33,586 nt of DNA from Methylobacterium marchantiae (GTDB lineage: Bacteria > Pseudomonadota > Alphaproteobacteria > Rhizobiales > Beijerinckiaceae), in NCBI RefSeq assembly GCF_022179405.1, contig NZ_BPQT01000028.1:1-33586 (forward strand), read 5' to 3'. A program made the translations under genes and the position numbers. Of the stretch, positions 29,370-33,586 are shown piece by piece (the first letter of the stretch is position 1; each line of letters begins with the position of its first letter). Below the pieces are notes generated by a model, which saw only the letters and a list, made by a program, of their open reading frames with translations, had not been told where the DNA came from and ran no database searches.

Positions 29370-30260
29370 ATGGCAGGCGCACTACCCGTGCTCGCCACCG
29401 AAGGTGGCCTTTCGCGCTACCTCGATGAGATCCGCAAATTCCCGATGCTCGAGCCGAACGAGGAGTTCACGCTCGCAAAGAGCTGGCGTGAGAAGGGCGA
29501 CCGCGATGCCGCGCATCGGCTGGTGACATCGCACCTTCGTCTCGTGGCCAAGATCGCCATGGGCTATCGCGGCTATGGCCTGCCCATCGGCGAGGTCGTG
29601 TCGGAGGGCAACGTCGGCCTGATGCAGGCCGTCAAGCGCTTCGAGCCGGACAAGGGCTTTCGCCTCGCCACCTACGCCATGTGGTGGATCAAGGCCGCGA
29701 TCCAGGAATACATCCTGCGCTCGTGGTCTCTGGTGAAGATGGGGACGACTGCCAACCAGAAGAAGCTGTTCTTCAACCTGAGAAAGGCCAAGGGCAAGAT
29801 TTCCGCCCTGGACGAGGGTGATCTCAAGCCCGATCAGGTGGCGCAGATCGCAGTCAAGCTCGGCGTGCCCGAGCAGGACGTGATCGACATGAACAGGCGC
29901 CTCTCCGGCGACACCTCCCTCAACGCTCCCTTACGCGAAGAGGGCGAGGGTGAGTGGCAGGATTGGCTGGTGGACAACAGCCCGAGCCAGGAGACCGTGC
30001 TCGCCAGGGAAGAGGAAGGCCAGAACCGGCTCACCGCCTTGCGCGATGCCCTGTCCGTTCTGAACCCGCGCGAGCGCCGTATCTTCGAGGCGCGCCGTCT
30101 CGCCGACGATCCGATCACGCTCGAAGATCTGTCCGGCGAGTTCGGGGTGTCGCGCGAGCGTGTCCGCCAGATCGAGGTGAGGGCCTTCGAGAAGATCCAA
30201 GAGGCGGTGAAGCGCAATCTCGCGACCCGCGAAGCACCGCGGGCTGGCGCCCACGCCTGA
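29370..30260 (+). CDS. rpoH: RNA polymerase sigma factor RpoH (sigma-32)
   Basis: The heat-shock sigma factor directs RNA polymerase to chaperone and protease promoters such as the one proposed for dnaK in this window. The 296-residue length fits. Region 2 shows HLRLVAKIAMGYRGYGLP, EGNVGLMQAVKRFEPDKGFRLATYAMWWIKAAIQEYIL in pieces; the RpoH box QKKLFFNLRK is present at about 130-139 and separates RpoH from RpoD. Region 4 ends with LEDLSGEFGVSRERVRQIEV. The ATG at 29370 has a strong AAGGAGAAG; an in-frame ATG at 29295 would add 25 residues not found in the family. A strong terminator follows. Alphaproteobacteria often carry more than one rpoH, so this need not be the only copy. Confidence 0.95.
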   Translation: MAGALPVLATEGGLSRYLDEIRKFPMLEPNEEFTLAKSWREKGDRDAAHRLVTSHLRLVAKIAMGYRGYGLPIGEVVSEGNVGLMQAVKRFEPDKGFRLATYAMWWIKAAIQEYILRSWSLVKMGTTANQKKLFFNLRKAKGKISALDEGDLKPDQVAQIAVKLGVPEQDVIDMNRRLSGDTSLNAPLREEGEGEWQDWLVDNSPSQETVLAREEEGQNRLTALRDALSVLNPRERRIFEARRLADDPITLEDLSGEFGVSRERVRQIEVRAFEKIQEAVKRNLATREAPRAGAHA

Positions 30261-30287
30261 GGTGATTCCCTCGGGATCAAGATCCGG

Positions 30288-30320
30288 AAGGCCGGTTCCG
30301 CCACACGGAACCGGCCTTTT
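30288..30320 (+). terminator. Intrinsic terminator of rpoH
   Basis: A perfect 13-base-pair stem (AAGGCCGGTTCCG 30288-30300 with CGGAACCGGCCTT 30306-30318) with loop CCACA is followed by TTCG. It begins 27 bases after the rpoH stop. It also lies before the convergent gene at 30342 and may serve both directions, since the other strand carries GCCGGTT arms as well. Confidence 0.88.
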
Positions 30321-30341
30321 CGCTTGATCGGTCCGAGACCT

Positions 30342-31904
30342 CTAGCGGCGCCACTGCTCGAAGGCGGAGCGGATGACCTGATTGCCAGACGTGCCCTTCT
30401 CGAAGGTCAGTACACCGCGCGGGCCCGAGGCGAATTTCACCGGCAGGTCGAACCAGTTGCGGTGCTCCAGCAGGTCGGTATTGCGGTCGATATCGGCCTG
30501 CAGGGACGACAGACCAATGAGGAACAGGTTCTCCCTGACGCGAACAGGAAGACCGGACACGGGCGATCCCCTGCTTGCTTCCTCGTCTTTCGCGGTCAAC
30601 AGGCCGACATCCTGAACCGCGCGCTTGTCGCCGGCGGGACTCGTCGTGGTGAAGGCGAGTTCGATGGTGTGCGAGGCGGGAAGCGTCGAATCGAGATTTC
30701 GCCTGATGGTCATGAGCAGAGACAGGCCCGCATCCGCGAAGGTCACCCGCCCTCGGATGACCGTCTCCAAAGGTTGGCCCTGTTCACCGTTCACGGCTTC
30801 CAGCCGCCAGACCACCATACCCTGGAACGTGATCGGCTGCGCGTTCCCGCCGGCGGTGTTCTCCTCGAACAAGACAGCCCGTTGAGCGACCGCGACATCG
30901 GATTGGGTCGGCTGCTGCCGTGTCGAATCGGATGGCGCCGACGGCGCCTGACGGGTGCCCTGGTCGCGGCGTTCGGCTGGCGACGAGGCTTCGCCTCCGA
31001 TCCGGTCTGCATATTTCGACGCGCCGGAATCGGTCGCCTCCCCCTGCGCCTCGGTATTGCCGGACTGCAAGTCCGAAGGCTTGTCGCGTAGCATGAAAGC
31101 GGCGACCGCGATCAGACCCACGACGATGAGCAGAACTCCGCCCACGAAGACGTTTCGCAACAGGAGAGGGCGGCCGCTGCGAGGAGCGACGACATCGATC
31201 CGCGGACGGTTGCGTGCGCCGGCGGCATCGGGTGCTCCTCCATTCACCTCCCGGTCGGAGGCTTGCGTGGCATCCGACTCTCTCGGTCCTTCCGCGAGTG
31301 GAGTGGTGATGGGTTCTGGCTCGCTTCGGTCGACCGGAGCGGAGATGTCCTTCGACGCCGCCTTCGCAGCCAGCCGCGCTGCCCGTCTCTCCGCGACTTT
31401 ATCCGCTGGCTGAGCCACACGCGGTTTGATCGCCAAAACCGATGACGGCGCCTCGGAGGCTGCTGCCCGCGCTTGGGGCGGATCGGCATCGGGTCGGGAG
31501 GCTTGCGGGCGACCGGATGGCGCCGGGTGCAGGCCCAGATCCGGCTCCGGAGCCTGCGGCAGGCTCGGCTCGGGAATGCTGGCCCTCTTCTCCTTCGTCG
31601 AAGAAGACGGTGCCGCCGCCTCCGGCAAGGCATCGCGCTCTGGCGAATCGGCGATGATCGGCGGTGCGACGTCGTTGGCGGCATCGAGGGGAGGGCCGCC
31701 ATGCTCGCTCTCGACGCGGCTGATCGCGGCCTCGAGGGCCTTGCTCTCGAGATCGATGTCGGCGTCGGACAAGGGCGGTTCGAGCGAACGCAACTGGCCG
31801 ATCAAGGCACCGCGCGCACGGTCGTACACGGCCTTGCGTAAGGCCGGTGAACGATCCGGCATTGCGTCGAGCGCTCGTGCCAGCAGGGGGTAGTAGTCGG
31901 CCAT
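30342..31904 (-). CDS. Single-pass membrane protein with long disordered cytoplasmic region, unknown function
   Basis: I do not recognise a named family. The 520-residue product has a short helical N-terminal domain (1-65, MADYYPLLARALDAMPD...) of a kind that I recall in other Rhizobiales proteins. A long proline/alanine/charged low-complexity region follows (about 70-245). One membrane segment (about 251-271, NVFVGGVLLIVVGLIAVAAF) precedes a second low-complexity stretch (275-340). The C-terminal globular domain (about 345-520, WRLEAVNGEQGQPLETVIRG and on) would lie outside if the N terminus is cytoplasmic. Predicted topology is inside-out with the globular domain in the periplasm. Position beside rpoH and purA gives no clear clue. 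The start at 31904 gives the conserved-looking N terminus. Confidence 0.7.
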   Translation of the reverse strand: MADYYPLLARALDAMPDRSPALRKAVYDRARGALIGQLRSLEPPLSDADIDLESKALEAAISRVESEHGGPPLDAANDVAPPIIADSPERDALPEAAAPSSSTKEKRASIPEPSLPQAPEPDLGLHPAPSGRPQASRPDADPPQARAAASEAPSSVLAIKPRVAQPADKVAERRAARLAAKAASKDISAPVDRSEPEPITTPLAEGPRESDATQASDREVNGGAPDAAGARNRPRIDVVAPRSGRPLLLRNVFVGGVLLIVVGLIAVAAFMLRDKPSDLQSGNTEAQGEATDSGASKYADRIGGEASSPAERRDQGTRQAPSAPSDSTRQQPTQSDVAVAQRAVLFEENTAGGNAQPITFQGMVVWRLEAVNGEQGQPLETVIRGRVTFADAGLSLLMTIRRNLDSTLPASHTIELAFTTTSPAGDKRAVQDVGLLTAKDEEASRGSPVSGLPVRVRENLFLIGLSSLQADIDRNTDLLEHRNWFDLPVKFASGPRGVLTFEKGTSGNQVIRSAFEQWRR

Positions 31905-32154
31905 CGAACCTCGGTCGCCCTATACTAAGAGCCAGCCAACGGGCCGCCCTGTTCTCACCGTGCAGATGAGGGGCGCTCGGCGAGGCGCGACCGCATCATC
32001 CGCGATGCCCGTCCCTCGGAATAGGCGCCATCCATTCGCACAGCGCCTCATCCCCTAGAAATCGCCCTTCTTCGCCGGACCTCTCCATCTGCCCGATAGT
32101 CGGATGCCGCACGATTCCTTCGCAGGAACCGAGTTGGCACCCTCGGCCGCGGCT

Positions 32155-33447
32155 CTAATCCTCGAAGGGGTTGTGCATGAGGATGGTGTCGTTGCGCTCC
32201 GGAGAGGTGGAGAGCAACGCGACCGGCGCTCCGATCAGCTCTTCGATCCGACGCACGTACTTGATCGCCTGAGCAGGAAGGTCGGCCCAGGAGCGCGCCC
32301 CGGCGGTCGTGCCGGACCAGCCCTCGATCGTCTCGTAGATCGGCTCGACCTTGGCTTGCGCGGCCTGGTTGGCTGGCAGGTGGTCGAGCATCTGACCATC
32401 GAGGCGGTAACCGGTGCAGACCTTGATCTCGTCGAAACCGTCGAGAATGTCGAGCTTGGTCAGGGCGATCCCATCGATGCCGGACGTCCGCACCGTCTGG
32501 CGCACCAATACGGCGTCGAACCAGCCGCAGCGGCGCTTGCGCCCGGTATTGACACCGAATTCGCGGCCCTTGGCGCCGATCGTCTCGCCGATCTCGTCGA
32601 AGAGCTCGGTGGGGAACGGACCCTCGCCGACGCGGGTCGTGTAGGCCTTGGCGATGCCGAGCACATAGCCGATCGCGGAGGGGCCCATGCCGGATCCCGT
32701 GGCGGCCTGGGCTGCGACGATGTTCGAAGAGGTCACGAACGGGTAGGTGCCGTGATCGACGTCGAGAAGGGCTCCCTGCGCGCCCTCGAACAGGATGCGC
32801 TTGCCGGCGCGGCGCTCATCGTCGAGGAGTTTCCACACGGTGGTGGCATAGGGAAGGATCGTCGGCGCGATCGCCTTCAGTTCGGCGAGCAGCGCTCCGG
32901 CATCGACCTCGTCGATCCCGAGCCCCCGACGCAGGGCGTTGTGGTGCGTGAGCACCCGCTCGATCTTCGATTCCAGCGTGCTCTCGTCGGCGAGATCGAC
33001 GACGCGGATGGCCCGGCGACCGACCTTGTCCTCATAGGCCGGACCGATGCCGCGCTTGGTCGTGCCGATCTTGAGACCGGCATTCGAGGTCTCGCGGAAA
33101 TGGTCGAGCTCGCGGTGCAGCGGCAGGATCAGCGTCGCGTTGTCGGCGATACGGAGCGTCTTCGGCGAGATTTCCACGCCCTGCGCCTGGAGGCGGGCGA
33201 TCTCGTCCACGAGGTGCCACGGATCGACGACGACGCCGTTGCCGATCACGGACAGCTTGCCGCCCCGCACGACGCCGGACGGCAGCAGAGCGAGCTTGTA
33301 GGTCACTCCGTCGATGACCAGAGTATGCCCGGCATTGTGTCCGCCCTGGAAGCGGACGACCACGTCGGCCTGCTCGGAGAGCCAGTCGACGATCTTACCC
33401 TTGCCTTCGTCGCCCCATTGGGCGCCCACGACGACGACGTTCGCCAT
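32155..33447 (-). CDS. purA: Adenylosuccinate synthetase
   Basis: PurA makes adenylosuccinate from IMP, aspartate and GTP, the first committed step to AMP. The 430-residue product has the family N terminus [20 protein letters not shown] with the P-loop GDEGKGK (12-18) and catalytic D13, then GGHNAGHT (catalytic H41 region), the IMP site, and the Lys-rich [18 protein letters not shown] late motif with [14 protein letters not shown] before it. The length and layout are normal. The start at 33447 gives [15 protein letters not shown]. The 139 bases upstream to the window end show no clear purine-operator. The 250 bases downstream to the membrane protein gene contain nothing else I can support. 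Confidence 0.97.
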   Translation of the reverse strand: MANVVVVGAQWGDEGKGKIVDWLSEQADVVVRFQGGHNAGHTLVIDGVTYKLALLPSGVVRGGKLSVIGNGVVVDPWHLVDEIARLQAQGVEISPKTLRIADNATLILPLHRELDHFRETSNAGLKIGTTKRGIGPAYEDKVGRRAIRVVDLADESTLESKIERVLTHHNALRRGLGIDEVDAGALLAELKAIAPTILPYATTVWKLLDDERRAGKRILFEGAQGALLDVDHGTYPFVTSSNIVAAQAATGSGMGPSAIGYVLGIAKAYTTRVGEGPFPTELFDEIGETIGAKGREFGVNTGRKRRCGWFDAVLVRQTVRTSGIDGIALTKLDILDGFDEIKVCTGYRLDGQMLDHLPANQAAQAKVEPIYETIEGWSGTTAGARSWADLPAQAIKYVRRIEELIGAPVALLSTSPERNDTILMHNPFED

Positions 33448-33586
33448 TCACTTCAAACCTGTTCGGTACCCGCGTGAGACCGTCCCGCCGCATGGGCAGG
33501 CCGACACGCACCTCCGGGGTCTTTCCGCGATCCCTCGCCGGAAATCAAGCAAACCGGGCCCGAACCCCAGGGCTATCGCATTTGAG

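Noticed and set aside
32104-33477. Plus-strand frame of 457 codons over purA
   Set aside because: Antisense of purA; no recognisable domain.

Overview
The window is chromosomal DNA of a high-GC alphaproteobacterium, most likely Hyphomicrobiales (Rhizobiales) and probably Methylobacteriaceae. This rests on overall base composition, gene families and gene orders (acyltransferase-waaA-lpxK with a DUF2093 gene, a PmtA-type phospholipid methyltransferase, an RpoH-type sigma factor, an MbfA-like VIT protein). The genus is an inference, since no database search was possible. The content is almost entirely core genome. I see no CRISPR array, insertion sequence, prophage or integrase.

Layout. The window opens in the 3' part of a 5S rRNA gene with its terminator (1-180). 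A three-gene coupled operon follows: OmpR-type response regulator, sensor histidine kinase and glnE (354-5376), each joined by a GTGA overlap. On the minus strand come a PfkB-type adenosine kinase, a small secreted protein and an msrQ gene without msrP nearby (5519-7926). Plus-strand ligA overlaps a DnaQ-type exonuclease that carries a SWIM-like zinc motif (8164-11438). Next are a Prx5-type peroxiredoxin, YqgE/AlgH and a proline-rich exported protein (11443-13787). A 494-base gap with a heat-shock-type promoter leads into dnaK, dnaJ, pmtA and a His/Gly-rich exported protein (14282-18800).

A minus-strand nucleoside salvage operon, cdd-punA-deoC-deoA, occupies 22197-18895. A minus-strand lipid A operon (DUF374 acyltransferase, waaA, lpxK) occupies 25593-22509, and its 3' end overlaps a convergent DUF2093 gene. 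At 25793-27443 an AT-rich promoter carries two Irr-box-like elements and drives a stand-alone VIT/MbfA-like membrane protein, followed by a metallophosphoesterase. The remainder holds a 53-residue protein, tRNA-Glu(CTC) with its own promoter, an RluD-type pseudouridine synthase, rpoH, an unrecognised single-pass membrane protein and purA.

The most interesting region is 25793-26523. A sigma70-type promoter has one GAATnATTC palindrome between its -35 and -10 hexamers and a second at the start site. It feeds a transporter that matches the C-terminal half of the Irr-controlled iron exporter MbfA but lacks the ferritin-like half. A fresh-looking 19-base tandem duplication sits at that gene's stop codon. 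Secondary points are the DnaQ-SWIM fusion and the coupling of a two-component system to GlnE.
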